From contig JAIXVN010000424.1 in NCBI GenBank assembly GCA_027483005.1, forward strand, positions 1-6,944: a DNA stretch of 6,944 nt. Direction: 5' to 3'. The DNA is from Verrucomicrobiaceae bacterium. Its GTDB lineage: Bacteria > Verrucomicrobiota > Verrucomicrobiia > Verrucomicrobiales > Akkermansiaceae. A program made the position numbers and the translations under genes. Under the pieces are notes generated by a model. That model did not search any database. It was not told the origin of the DNA and was given only the letters and a program-made list of their open reading frames with translations. This document shows positions 1 through 6,944 of this stretch, piece by piece (position 1 is the first letter of the stretch; every line of letters begins with the position of its first letter).

Positions 1-35
1 TCCTCAGTGAAGAAATCGTCGTTCACTCTCCTGCC

Positions 36-65
36 TTCGTGTCCATTCGCGTTCATTCGTGGTTG
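36..65. repeat. Three 10-base repeat units upstream of and overlapping the DUF58 gene start
   Basis: Three imperfect units follow each other with an exact 10-base period: TTCGTGTCCA at 36-45, TTCGCGTTCA at 46-55 and TTCGTGGTTG at 56-65. They share TTCG at the start and a T/C-rich remainder. The arrangement resembles dispersed intergenic elements that I recall from Verrucomicrobiota and Planctomycetota genomes; that link comes from memory and has not been checked by a search. The third unit contains the first possible GTG start (59-61) of the DUF58 gene, so part of the annotated coding region may be repeat sequence. No function can be assigned. Three short units could also arise by local slippage. 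Confidence 0.5.
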
Positions 66-1015
66 AAAACTCTTACTCCTCTCTCTTGAACTCCGAATTG
101 AAACTCCCCGACTGCATGCGTCTCCTCCCCGAGGAGACGATGGGGATCATGCGCCGCCTGGAATGGTCCGCCCGCAGACGGATGCAGGGCACGCTTTCCG
201 GACGACACACCTCGCCGGACAAGGGCTTCTCGGTGGAGTTCGCGGAGCACCGCGAATACTCGCCCGGCGATGATCCGAAGAACCTCGACTGGCGTGTGAT
301 GGCGAAAAGTGACCGCCATGTCATTCGCCAATACATCGAGGAAACCAACCTCCGCGCCACGATCGCGATCGATGTTTCCGGCTCGATGAGCTACACCGGC
401 GACCATGCCGCCAAGGTGCATGGACAGGCACTTTCCAAGCTCGACTACGCCAAGCACCTCGCCGCCGCGCTGGCCTATCTGTTCGTGAAACAGGGCGACG
501 CCTCCGGGCTGGTCACCTTCGACAAGACCACGCGCGCCTTCATCCGCAGCGGCAGCCGTCCCAGCCAGGTGCGGCGGATTCTTGAGGAACTCCACACCAC
601 CAAAGCAGGCGAGGACACCGACGTCGGCACGCCCTTGCATGAAGTCGCCGAACGCATTCCAAAACGCGGGCTCGTCATTCTCATCAGCGACCTTTTCGAC
701 GATCCGGAAAAGATCGTCGAGGCCCTCCACCACTTCGATTACCGCCAACATGAGCTCGTCGTCTTCCATCTTCTCGCCGAGGAGGAACTGACCTTTCCCT
801 TCAAGAACTTCCAGCGCTTCCGCGACCTCGAAGGCATCGAGGCCATGCTGCGCATCGATCCGCAGGCCGTTCGTGCCGCTTACCTTGAGCGTCTTCGAGG
901 CTTCGTGAAACGCATCGACTCCGCCTGCGGAAAACTCCGCGCCGACTACGTGCCGGTGAACACGAAGACGCCACTGCGCGACACCCTGTTGCGCTACCTG
1001 GGAGGACGAAAGTAA
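59..1015 (+). CDS. DUF58 domain protein with VWA-type metal-binding motif (MoxR/Bat cluster)
   Basis: This is a soluble 318-residue DUF58 protein. The family is usually encoded beside MoxR AAA+ ATPases and Bat-type VWA proteins, and is thought to take part in chaperone-like assembly or envelope stress functions; the exact biochemistry is not established. The DUF58 hallmark is clear: FSVEFAEHREYSPGDD at about 57-72, then LDWRVMAKSD. A VWA-like fold follows, with a MIDAS motif DVSGS (D105, S107, S109), a likely third metal ligand loop TDVGTP (187-192) and ISDLFDD with D211. The C-terminus (ADYVPVNTKTPLRDTLLRYL) is typical of the family. There is no signal peptide or membrane segment, so it should be cytoplasmic. 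The start is uncertain: GTG at 59 is the first start after an in-frame stop at 8-10 but lies inside a repeat. ATG 116 and ATG 140 (with GAGGAG at 131-136) would also keep the conserved core. The gene ends directly against the following BatA-like gene, which indicates co-transcription and translational coupling. Confidence 0.9.
   Translation: MVENSYSSLLNSELKLPDCMRLLPEETMGIMRRLEWSARRRMQGTLSGRHTSPDKGFSVEFAEHREYSPGDDPKNLDWRVMAKSDRHVIRQYIEETNLRATIAIDVSGSMSYTGDHAAKVHGQALSKLDYAKHLAAALAYLFVKQGDASGLVTFDKTTRAFIRSGSRPSQVRRILEELHTTKAGEDTDVGTPLHEVAERIPKRGLVILISDLFDDPEKIVEALHHFDYRQHELVVFHLLAEEELTFPFKNFQRFRDLEGIEAMLRIDPQAVRAAYLERLRGFVKRIDSACGKLRADYVPVNTKTPLRDTLLRYLGGRK
1001..1005 (+). promoter_or_regulatory. 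Ribosome binding site of the BatA-like gene
   Basis: GGAGG lies 10 bases before ATG 1016, inside the last codons of the DUF58 gene. It is the only strong Shine-Dalgarno match before any of the gene starts in this window. It supports ATG 1016 as the start and fits coupled translation of the two genes, since the TAA stop of the first gene directly abuts this ATG. Confidence 0.65.
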
Positions 1016-3832
1016 ATGCTCTTCCTCAATCCATGGTTGCTGGCTGGGCTGGCGGGTGTCTCGATTCCGATCATCATCCACCTTGTCCGCCAGCAGGCCG
1101 CGAAGCCGATCGACTGGGGCGCGATGCGATTTCTTTTCGACACGCTGGCGATCCGTCGCCGCCGGATGCAGTGGGAAGATCTGCTTTTGATGGCCGCGCG
1201 CTGCCTGCTGTTAGGTTTGCTCGCTCTGGCTCTTGCACGGCCCTTCGTTCCACCGGATTCGAGTGTGCCATGGTTGTTCGTGCTGCCCGCTGCCCTGATC
1301 GGCATCGCACTCCTTGGCGGCTCCTTCGTGCTTTCCGGAAAGCCGAGATGGATCACGCGGATCATCTCGGTGGTGCTGCTGCTTTCGGCAGGCGGCTTGG
1401 TGTTTGCGGAAAAGGTCCTCAACTTGAAACGCTTCGAGGCCAGTGGCAGTCGCGACGTTGCCTTGGTCATCGATGGTTCGTCGTCGATGGAACTGACTCA
1501 TGACGGCAAGTCGGTCTTCCGCCAGGCGATCGAGGAAGCGAAGGAGGTGGTCAAGGACGCTCCACGTGGCACCGCCTTCACCGTCGTGCTCGGTGGCCCG
1601 ACGCCTGAGGCGAAAACCTCGACGCCTCTCACCCATCGCGCCGATGTCCTCGGCGTGCTGGATTCGCTGCAACCCGTCGGCGGCACCTTCCGCGCTCATG
1701 ATGCACTCGGCGTGGCGACTCTCGGGCTCAACGAAGGCAGCAATGCCTCGAAGGAGATCCTCGTCTTCACCGACGACCAACGCGCCGGTTGGCGGCTGGA
1801 GAATCCCGGAGCCTGGCAAAGCCTGGAGAATGCCTGGGCCGGAATGCCGACCCGACCGAAGCTTCTTGTTAGAAATTTCGGAAAGCCCGCGCAGTTCCAG
1901 AACCTCGCCATCACCTCCATCGACACCTCGCGGCAGGTGGTCGGGACGGATCGCGAACTGGTCTTCCGCGTCACAGTTGAAAACACCGGCACCGAGGCCA
2001 TCACCTCCGGGCCCGTGGTGTTGGAAATCGGCGGCAAGAAGGTCGGTGAGCAGGCGGTCGGGCTCTTGATCGCGGGCCAGAAGGAAACCGTCGAGTTCCG
2101 ACATCGTTTCACGAAAGCCGGTCCGCAGATCGTGGAGGCCCGCATCGATTCCAAGGACGACCTTTCCAGCGACAACCGCTGCGAGCGCGTGATCAACGTG
2201 CGAGGTGCACTGCCGATCCTGCTGGTCGATGGCAATCCGGCTGGCTCGTTTTTCGAACGGGCCGCCGGTTATTCGGCACTCGCGCTGGCCCCGTCCTCCT
2301 CGCTGATCAGCGGCAAACCGGCTGGCGAGAGTTTTCTGATGGATCCACGAGTCGTCGCAGCTCCTTCGCTTTCGGAGGAGGATCTCGACGACGCGGCCGT
2401 GGTCGTGCTGGCGGATGTCTCACGCTTGCCGGAACGCATCGCCGCCAAACTGGCATCGAAGGTTTCCGATGGAGCCGGGCTGCTGGTCATCGCCGGACCA
2501 CGGGCGGAATCCGCGTTCTACAATACCTGGAGCGGAATCGATGGAAAACTTCTGCCGATGTCGCTGGGCGAGGAGGCGACCGACGAATCGGGCGTGTCTC
2601 CTGCCGCCTCAACCTTCGTCCATGAGTCGCTCGGGATCTTCAAGAAGGACAGCGATCTCCAGGCCTGCCTGGTGAAACGCTGGCGGAAAGCCGGTGAGGT
2701 GGTCACTGGCGGCGTGCAAGGCGCGGCGTATTCCAACGGCGATGCATTTCTGGCCAGCCGGAACTACGGGAATGGTCGTACTTTGCTCGCGACCTGTGCC
2801 TTCGATGCCCGTTCCGGAAACCTTCCCGCTCGGAGTTCGTTCGTGCCGCTCGTGCATGAGCTGGTCACCTGGCTGGCGGGTGGTGGTGTGAACCTCAACA
2901 TCGAGGCTTCCTGGAGCCCGAGCATCGCGCTGAATGGAGTGAACGGTGGGCTCTCCGCCGAGTATTGCAAATCCCGGGATCGGAACCGGAAGGCCCAGAT
3001 CACCCGCATTGATCCGGCGATCGACTTCACCTGGGGCAACGATCGGCCCGACAAGCGGATGCCCCAGGACAATTTCTCGATCCACTGGAAAGGCAGCCTC
3101 GTCGCGCCGACAAGTGGCGACTACCTGTTGGAGGCCGAGGTCGATGACCGGGCCGAACTCCGCATCGCGGATCGAAGCCTCGGCAAGGCCCAACCGTGGT
3201 CGAAGGAATTTGGCCGCGTGACACTCGAAGCGGGCAAGCCGGTTCCCATCGAACTGGAATATGAAGAGGACGGCGGCGAAGCTTATGTCCGGCTGTTTTG
3301 GACGCCACCGGGTGGGACGCGCCAGTTGGTTCCATCCTCCGCGCTGCTTCCCCTCGCCAGCGATTCCAACAGCCCCATGAAGGTGGTCGATCCCCTCGGA
3401 CTCCCACGCGAGGCCACGATCCGCAGTGGACGACGTGGACAGGAACTGGTCATCAACGGATCGGCGATTCCCGGGGTCTATCAGGTGGCCGCCGGTGAGT
3501 CCTTGAATGACGTGATGCCGGATCTGAACGACGGACAACTTCCCATCGCCGTGAAGCGTGAAGCAGGTGAAAGCCGCTTTGAACCGATGACGAATGACGA
3601 TCTCGCCCTGATCCGAAAGCATGCCGATCTGCTTCAGCCAGGATCGATCGGAGACATCCTCGGAGTGCTTCAGGGAAAGGGCTTCGGGCGCGAAATCTGG
3701 AAGCTGCTGGCCGCCGCCGCCTTCATTCTCTTCCTGCTGGAAAGCGTGCTGGCGAGGTGGGTTTCCCGCTCAAGACGCACCGCCGAGGATGTGCGGGTCG
3801 AGTTCGGGGAAGATGTGGTGTGGCGGGCCTAG
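1016..3832 (+). CDS. BatA-like membrane protein with VWA, GATase1-like and PA14 domains
   Basis: This is a 938-residue inner-membrane protein of the BatA (aerotolerance regulator) type. The N-terminus (LNPWLLAGLAGVSIPIIIHL, about 4-23) is the first helix of the Bat N-terminal membrane domain, and a second helix lies at about 57-76 ending in LALARPF. Two further hydrophobic segments follow at about 85-104 and 112-131. A VWA domain (about 147-290) has a MIDAS motif DGSSS (D153, S155, S157), probable ligand T224 and FTDDQ (D253/D254). Residues about 295-385 look like a CARDB/Ig-like strand domain. Residues about 398-625 resemble the GATase1-like fold seen in large Bat homologues (ILLVDGNP, then AVVVLADVSRL and GLLVIAGP), with no catalytic Cys-His-Glu set that I can identify. 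A PA14 domain occupies about 643-780. A final helix (about 896-913) is followed by a short Arg-rich tail. The large central part should be periplasmic. It is probably co-transcribed with the upstream DUF58 gene and may work with a MoxR ATPase. The role in stress tolerance or envelope assembly is inferred from the family. Confidence 0.88.
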   Translation: MLFLNPWLLAGLAGVSIPIIIHLVRQQAAKPIDWGAMRFLFDTLAIRRRRMQWEDLLLMAARCLLLGLLALALARPFVPPDSSVPWLFVLPAALIGIALLGGSFVLSGKPRWITRIISVVLLLSAGGLVFAEKVLNLKRFEASGSRDVALVIDGSSSMELTHDGKSVFRQAIEEAKEVVKDAPRGTAFTVVLGGPTPEAKTSTPLTHRADVLGVLDSLQPVGGTFRAHDALGVATLGLNEGSNASKEILVFTDDQRAGWRLENPGAWQSLENAWAGMPTRPKLLVRNFGKPAQFQNLAITSIDTSRQVVGTDRELVFRVTVENTGTEAITSGPVVLEIGGKKVGEQAVGLLIAGQKETVEFRHRFTKAGPQIVEARIDSKDDLSSDNRCERVINVRGALPILLVDGNPAGSFFERAAGYSALALAPSSSLISGKPAGESFLMDPRVVAAPSLSEEDLDDAAVVVLADVSRLPERIAAKLASKVSDGAGLLVIAGPRAESAFYNTWSGIDGKLLPMSLGEEATDESGVSPAASTFVHESLGIFKKDSDLQACLVKRWRKAGEVVTGGVQGAAYSNGDAFLASRNYGNGRTLLATCAFDARSGNLPARSSFVPLVHELVTWLAGGGVNLNIEASWSPSIALNGVNGGLSAEYCKSRDRNRKAQITRIDPAIDFTWGNDRPDKRMPQDNFSIHWKGSLVAPTSGDYLLEAEVDDRAELRIADRSLGKAQPWSKEFGRVTLEAGKPVPIELEYEEDGGEAYVRLFWTPPGGTRQLVPSSALLPLASDSNSPMKVVDPLGLPREATIRSGRRGQELVINGSAIPGVYQVAAGESLNDVMPDLNDGQLPIAVKREAGESRFEPMTNDDLALIRKHADLLQPGSIGDILGVLQGKGFGREIWKLLAAAAFILFLLESVLARWVSRSRRTAEDVRVEFGEDVVWRA
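2942..3355 (+). other. PA14 domain within the BatA-like protein
   Basis: This encodes about residues 643-780 of the BatA-like protein. The pattern fits PA14: GLSAEY at the start, a middle section with FSIHWKGSLVAPTSGDYLLE, then DDRAELRIADRSLG, LEAGKPVPIELEYEEDGG and AYVRLFWTPPGG at the end. PA14 is a beta-barrel module usually found in secreted or surface glycosidases, adhesins and toxins, where it often binds carbohydrate. Here it sits between the GATase1-like part and the C-terminal beta-rich and membrane segments. The reading frame is continuous across both borders. Ligand binding is a guess; no binding test can be read from sequence. Confidence 0.82.
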
Positions 3833-3836
3833 GTCC

Positions 3837-6377
3837 TCACCCGATCGGAGCGATCGCCTCCAGAACGAGCACCGGCCGGGCTTCGGCATCGCTGCGATCA
3901 AGATCGACCGTGAACTTCATCGACCAGTCGTTGTCGTCCTCGGGATCGATCAGGGTCTGCTCGCAGGACCACTTGCGCAGGCCTTCAGCCGACAGATCCT
4001 CGATCCGCGTGTGCTTGGTGTTGCGCGCCTCGGGATCCAGGCGGATGCGTTCATGATCGGCGAAATAGTCATCTGTTAGAGCGAGGAGCCGCTCACGGTT
4101 CCACGGAAGGCCATCGGAGTCCTGCGGCTCGATCCTTTCGAACAGATCCTCGAACTTTCCGTGTGAAAGGGCCTTCACCACGTCAAACACCGCATTTCGG
4201 AGCGCGCGGGTGAAGGCGGGTTTGTTGCGCGTGAATGGCTGGGCCTGCCGCTCGGCGGGCGGACGATCGGCCACGGGCACATACTCGGGATTGCGGAGCT
4301 TTTCCCACTCGTCGAGCAGGCTGGAATCCACGCTGCGAAGGATGTCCTCCAGGAAGGTCTCCACTTCCAGCACCTCCGGCGTCTTCATCGCGGGCGGCAC
4401 GGTCTGCGAAAGGACCTTGTAGACCTCGGAAAGGTGGCGCAACAGCACGGCCTCGCTGCGTTCGAGGCCGTAGGTCTTCACGTAGTCCTCGAATGACTGC
4501 CAGTTCTCGAACATCTCGCGGGCGATCGACTTCGGCCGGACATTTCCCTCCGCCATCCAGGGACGTCCGGCGACGAAGGCGTTGAAGGTGTCGTAGATGA
4601 AATCCTTGCCGGGCTTCGGCCACTCGACCTCCTCCAGTTGCAGCATGCGGTCCTCGTATTCGACGCCTTCGTTCTTGAGCTTGCCGATCAGCTCGCCCTT
4701 CAGAAGATCACACTGCTTGCGCAGGATGACCTCGGGATTCTCCAGGATCGCCTCGACCAGTGAGATCACGTTCAGCGAGTATTCCGGGGACTCCATCTCC
4801 AACTGCGGCAACGCATCGATCAGATAGAGACCGAGCGCCTGGTTCATCGAGAAATCGTCCTGGAGCTCGACGTTCAAGGCCACCTTCGCGGGACCGGTTC
4901 GTTCGGCCGGAGGAATGATGCGCAGAATGTTTCCTTCAACGAGTCCGCGGAACAACTGGAAGGCCCGTTTGCGAAGTGCCCGCTTCTTGGAATCCGGTTC
5001 GTGGCAGTTCGCGATGAGTCCCTTCATCACCGCACAGCCATCCTCATCCTGCCGTCCGAGCACGTTGAGCAGCATCGCGTGATGGACCGGAAAGCTCGAC
5101 ACCAGCTTCTCTGGAGCCGAGTCGATCAGGCGGCGGAAAGTTTTCTCGTCCCACGCGACATATCCCTTCTCCGGCGGCTTGCGCTTCACGAAGGACTTCT
5201 TGCCATTCGACTTCTTCTCCAGCCGGAGATTCTCGATCACGTGCTCCGGTGCCTGCGCGACGACGTAGCCGACGTTGTCGAAACCACGACGTCCGGCGCG
5301 ACCGCAGATCTGCTTGAAATCGCGGACCGTGAGGGTCTTGGTACCATTTCCATCGTACTTGCAGAGCTGGGTGAACACGACCGTGCGGATCGGCACGTTC
5401 ACCCCCACGCCCAGGGTGTCGGTGCCGCAGATCACTTTGAGAAGGCCTTTCTGCGTGAGCTTTTCGACCAGGATGCGATACTTCGGCAGCAGCCCGGCAT
5501 GGTGGATGCCGATGCCGTGGCGGAGCAGCTTGCTGACCTCCTTGCCATAGGGGCTTTTGAAATTCGCATCGTGCAGGGCCTCGGCGATCTCACGTTTTTC
5601 CTCTTTCGTGCAAAAATTCGAGCTCAGCAGGTTCTGGGCGCTGCGGGCGCAGGCGAGCTGGGTGAAGTGGACCAGATACACCGGCGAGCGACCGGCCTCG
5701 ACCAGTTCGATCACCTTCTCCTCCATCGGCGTTTCGCTGTAGTCGAATTCCAGCGGCACCGGTCGGTTCTCGGATCGCACCAGCGAGGTTTCCACTCCGG
5801 TCAAGCCGGTGAGAACCTCTTCGAAAAAGGCGGTGTCGCCCAGCGTGGCAGACATCAGGAGAAAGCGCGACTGCGGCATCGTCAGCAGCGGCACCTGCCA
5901 GGCCGAACCGCGCGAATGATCCGAGTAGTAATGGAACTCGTCCATGATCACATCGTCCACCTGGGCCCTGGAGCCTTCGCGCAGGGCGAGATTGGCGAGG
6001 ATTTCCGCCGTGCAGCAGATCACCGGGGCGCCGGGATTCACGGTCGCATCGCCGGTGATCATGCCCACGTTTTCCGGCCCGAAGATTTTGCAAAGCGAAA
6101 GGAACTTCTCGTTCGCAAGCGCCTTGATCGGCACCGTGTAGTAGGCCCGCCTGCCCTGGCAGATCGCCTTGAACTGGACCGCCAGCGCGACCATGGATTT
6201 CCCCGAGCCTGTCGGGGTGTTCAGGATGACGTTGCGGCCGTCGAAAAGTTCGAGGATTGCCTGCTCCTGATGATCGTAGGGTTCCACGCCGCTTTCGATC
6301 AGGTAGTCGAGGAAGGCGCTGAGGATCTCGTCGGTGGAGGAGGAATCGAGAAGCTTCGATGGATCGAGAACTGCCAT
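3837..6377 (-). CDS. Ski2-like DEAD/DEAH-box RNA helicase with DUF3516-type C-terminus
   Basis: This 846-residue protein is a superfamily 2 ATP-dependent helicase, most likely acting on RNA in the cytoplasm. All core motifs are present in order: a Q-like YDHQEQA (34-40), Walker A TPTGSGKS (54-61), motif Ia [10 protein letters not shown] (83-92), a TAEILAN block (123-129), motif II DEFH (146-149), motif III SAT (176-178), HHAGLLP (292-298), motif [13 protein letters not shown] (318-329) and motif [12 protein letters not shown] (356-365). DEFH plus HHAGLLP and the GRAGRRG form place it with Ski2/Mtr4-like enzymes. The segment [23 protein letters not shown] (398 onward) and the long helical C-terminus match bacterial helicases annotated with DUF3516. 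All motif residues look intact, so it should be an active ATPase. The start ATG at 6377 has no clear Shine-Dalgarno sequence. The stop is four bases from that of the convergent BatA-like gene. A link in function to that cluster is not supported. Confidence 0.92.
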   Translation of the reverse strand: MAVLDPSKLLDSSSTDEILSAFLDYLIESGVEPYDHQEQAILELFDGRNVILNTPTGSGKSMVALAVQFKAICQGRRAYYTVPIKALANEKFLSLCKIFGPENVGMITGDATVNPGAPVICCTAEILANLALREGSRAQVDDVIMDEFHYYSDHSRGSAWQVPLLTMPQSRFLLMSATLGDTAFFEEVLTGLTGVETSLVRSENRPVPLEFDYSETPMEEKVIELVEAGRSPVYLVHFTQLACARSAQNLLSSNFCTKEEKREIAEALHDANFKSPYGKEVSKLLRHGIGIHHAGLLPKYRILVEKLTQKGLLKVICGTDTLGVGVNVPIRTVVFTQLCKYDGNGTKTLTVRDFKQICGRAGRRGFDNVGYVVAQAPEHVIENLRLEKKSNGKKSFVKRKPPEKGYVAWDEKTFRRLIDSAPEKLVSSFPVHHAMLLNVLGRQDEDGCAVMKGLIANCHEPDSKKRALRKRAFQLFRGLVEGNILRIIPPAERTGPAKVALNVELQDDFSMNQALGLYLIDALPQLEMESPEYSLNVISLVEAILENPEVILRKQCDLLKGELIGKLKNEGVEYEDRMLQLEEVEWPKPGKDFIYDTFNAFVAGRPWMAEGNVRPKSIAREMFENWQSFEDYVKTYGLERSEAVLLRHLSEVYKVLSQTVPPAMKTPEVLEVETFLEDILRSVDSSLLDEWEKLRNPEYVPVADRPPAERQAQPFTRNKPAFTRALRNAVFDVVKALSHGKFEDLFERIEPQDSDGLPWNRERLLALTDDYFADHERIRLDPEARNTKHTRIEDLSAEGLRKWSCEQTLIDPEDDNDWSMKFTVDLDRSDAEARPVLVLEAIAPIG

Positions 6378-6531
6378 GGTGCGCGCGGACCATGCGGCGA
6401 AAAGCGGGCGGCGGAAACCCTGAAAACCGGAAGTCGGAGGATTGGAGAGGATCGCCTGCCGCGTGGCCTGTCATTCGGCTCGCGAAATGATCTTGGCAAA
6501 GAATGCGCTGAGCTTAGCTTCGAGTTTTCCG
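6378..6531. other. Divergent spacer between helicase and secreted-protein gene
   Basis: Start regions for both the helicase (leftward) and the partial secreted protein (rightward) must lie here, or in the coding sequence nearby. I see no convincing sigma-70 type -35/-10 pair, no strong hairpin and no riboswitch-like structure. The spacer would shrink to 109 bases if the rightward gene starts at ATG 6487 instead of ATG 6532. Confidence 0.4.
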
Positions 6532-6944
6532 ATGCAACGTGTTTTCTCCAATCGTGCCGAATGCCTGAAGGCGGTTTGTGGTCTTTTGATCCCACTACGG
6601 AGAACGCTTCCGTTTTTCCTGGCCATTCTCGGATTTCTCCCATCGGGCTCCCTTGCCGCCAAAGACGAAAAGCCTGAACCTCCGAAAGCCGCGCCCATCC
6701 CGAACTATGCACCGGCTCAGCAGCCGGTCGCCACCGGCGAGTATCCGGTCGGGGTCGTCACCATCCTGTTCCGGGAAACAGCCCTCCCCAACGGCATGGC
6801 CCAGGCCACGACGGACATGAACACGGTCAAGGGCGGCACCAATGAGTCCGGCAACAAGGATGATCATGGCAGCAAGGGCGGCAATTCCCCGGTGAGCCAG
6901 GAGGAGTATTTCAAGATCTACAGCAATGGCATCGTCTGGCCGAA
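6532..6944 (+). CDS. Secreted protein of unknown function, N-terminal part only
   Basis: An open frame runs from here off the window end with no stop; 137 codons are visible. I do not recognise the family. Residues about 24-43 look like the end of a Sec signal peptide: Arg pair, hydrophobic stretch LPFFLAILGF and a cleavage region GSLAA before KDEKPEPP. A Pro/Ala-rich linker follows (44-68), then YPVGVVTILFRETALPNG, a Gly/Asn/Lys-rich polar stretch (about 98-119) and EEYFKIYSNGIVWP at the edge. The last part faintly recalls the start of M6-type metallopeptidases, where a hydrophobic strand is followed by an EYF...YSNG-like segment, but no zinc-binding HExxH is in view, so this is speculation. 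The start is uncertain. ATG 6487 is in frame and gives a longer N-terminus. TTG 6586 would give a more usual signal peptide starting MIPLRR. The frame is open from 6424. Confidence 0.68.
   Translation, partial: MQRVFSNRAECLKAVCGLLIPLRRTLPFFLAILGFLPSGSLAAKDEKPEPPKAAPIPNYAPAQQPVATGEYPVGVVTILFRETALPNGMAQATTDMNTVKGGTNESGNKDDHGSKGGNSPVSQEEYFKIYSNGIVWP

Noticed and set aside
53..1081. 342-codon open frame on the - strand opposite the DUF58 gene
   Set aside because: The + strand frame has a clear DUF58 core and MIDAS motif. The antisense product has no recognisable motif and is an open frame caused by codon bias.
2609..3622. 337-codon open frame on the - strand opposite the BatA-like gene
   Set aside because: It is antisense to the GATase1-like and PA14 parts of a well-supported gene and its product shows no domain.
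3847..3862. Near-palindrome around GCGATCGC just inside the helicase end, considered as a terminator
   Set aside because: The outer arms are off by one base, no T-run follows on either strand, and the sequence is coding.
1209..4080. TGTTAG occurring three times in the same orientation (about 1209, 1866 and 4074), each time using rare codons
   Set aside because: By base composition one or two copies are expected in a window of this size over both strands, so three copies are not a meaningful excess.
5590..6474. 294-codon - strand open frame overlapping the helicase in another frame
   Set aside because: It is Arg/Pro/Gly-rich and shifted relative to the motif-bearing helicase frame, with no sign of being translated.
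6493..6509. Possible sigma-54 promoter ahead of the secreted-protein gene (TTGGCA, then GCT with GG and GC at the -24/-12 spacing)
   Set aside because: The spacing fits, but the -12 box lacks the TT before GC and the CG after TTGGCA is missing. One weak match in a GC-rich region is not enough, and the site would lie inside the gene if it starts at 6487.
5001..6677. Long open frame on the + strand (558 codons) opposite the helicase
   Set aside because: It lies antisense to a gene with all helicase motifs intact. Its product is rich in His, Arg and Asp with no recognisable domain, as expected for a shadow frame in GC-rich codon-biased DNA. It also overlaps the start of the secreted-protein gene in another frame.

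Overview
The window has a base composition of roughly 60% GC and carries three complete protein genes and the start of a fourth. The best guess for the source is a member of the Verrucomicrobiota, possibly close to Luteolibacter or other Verrucomicrobiaceae. This rests on the form of the BatA-like protein with an inserted PA14 domain, on a DUF3516-type Ski2-like helicase, and on an intergenic repeat of a style I associate with Verrucomicrobiota and Planctomycetota. It is inferred from protein character and recall, not from a marker gene.

Layout. Positions 1-58 are the tail of an intergenic region that holds three 10-base repeat units running into the first gene. Positions 59-1015 (+) encode a DUF58 protein with a von Willebrand A (VWA) metal-binding motif. 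It is followed with no gap (TAA then ATG) by 1016-3832 (+), a 938-residue BatA-like membrane protein. That protein has an N-terminal membrane region, a VWA domain, a CARDB-like segment, a GATase1-like segment, a PA14 domain and a C-terminal membrane helix. Four bases later, on the opposite strand, lies the end of a large Ski2-like DEAD/DEAH-box helicase (6377 down to 3837). A short divergent spacer follows. From about 6532 to the window end (+) there is the start of a secreted protein of unknown function, cut by the window edge.

How the genes fit together. DUF58 plus BatA is the core of the MoxR/Bat type of cluster. In such clusters a MoxR AAA+ ATPase, a DUF58 protein and membrane-anchored VWA proteins are thought to act together in envelope-protein maturation or stress tolerance. 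No MoxR gene is visible here; it would be expected just upstream of the window. The helicase looks like an independent gene for RNA metabolism, and the partial secreted protein is probably unrelated to both.

Nothing in the window looks like a mobile element, CRISPR array, tRNA or rRNA. I see no clear evidence of a wholly new system. The most distinctive points are the PA14 domain and the extra membrane hairpin inside the BatA-like protein, and the repeat that appears to provide the start codon of the DUF58 gene.
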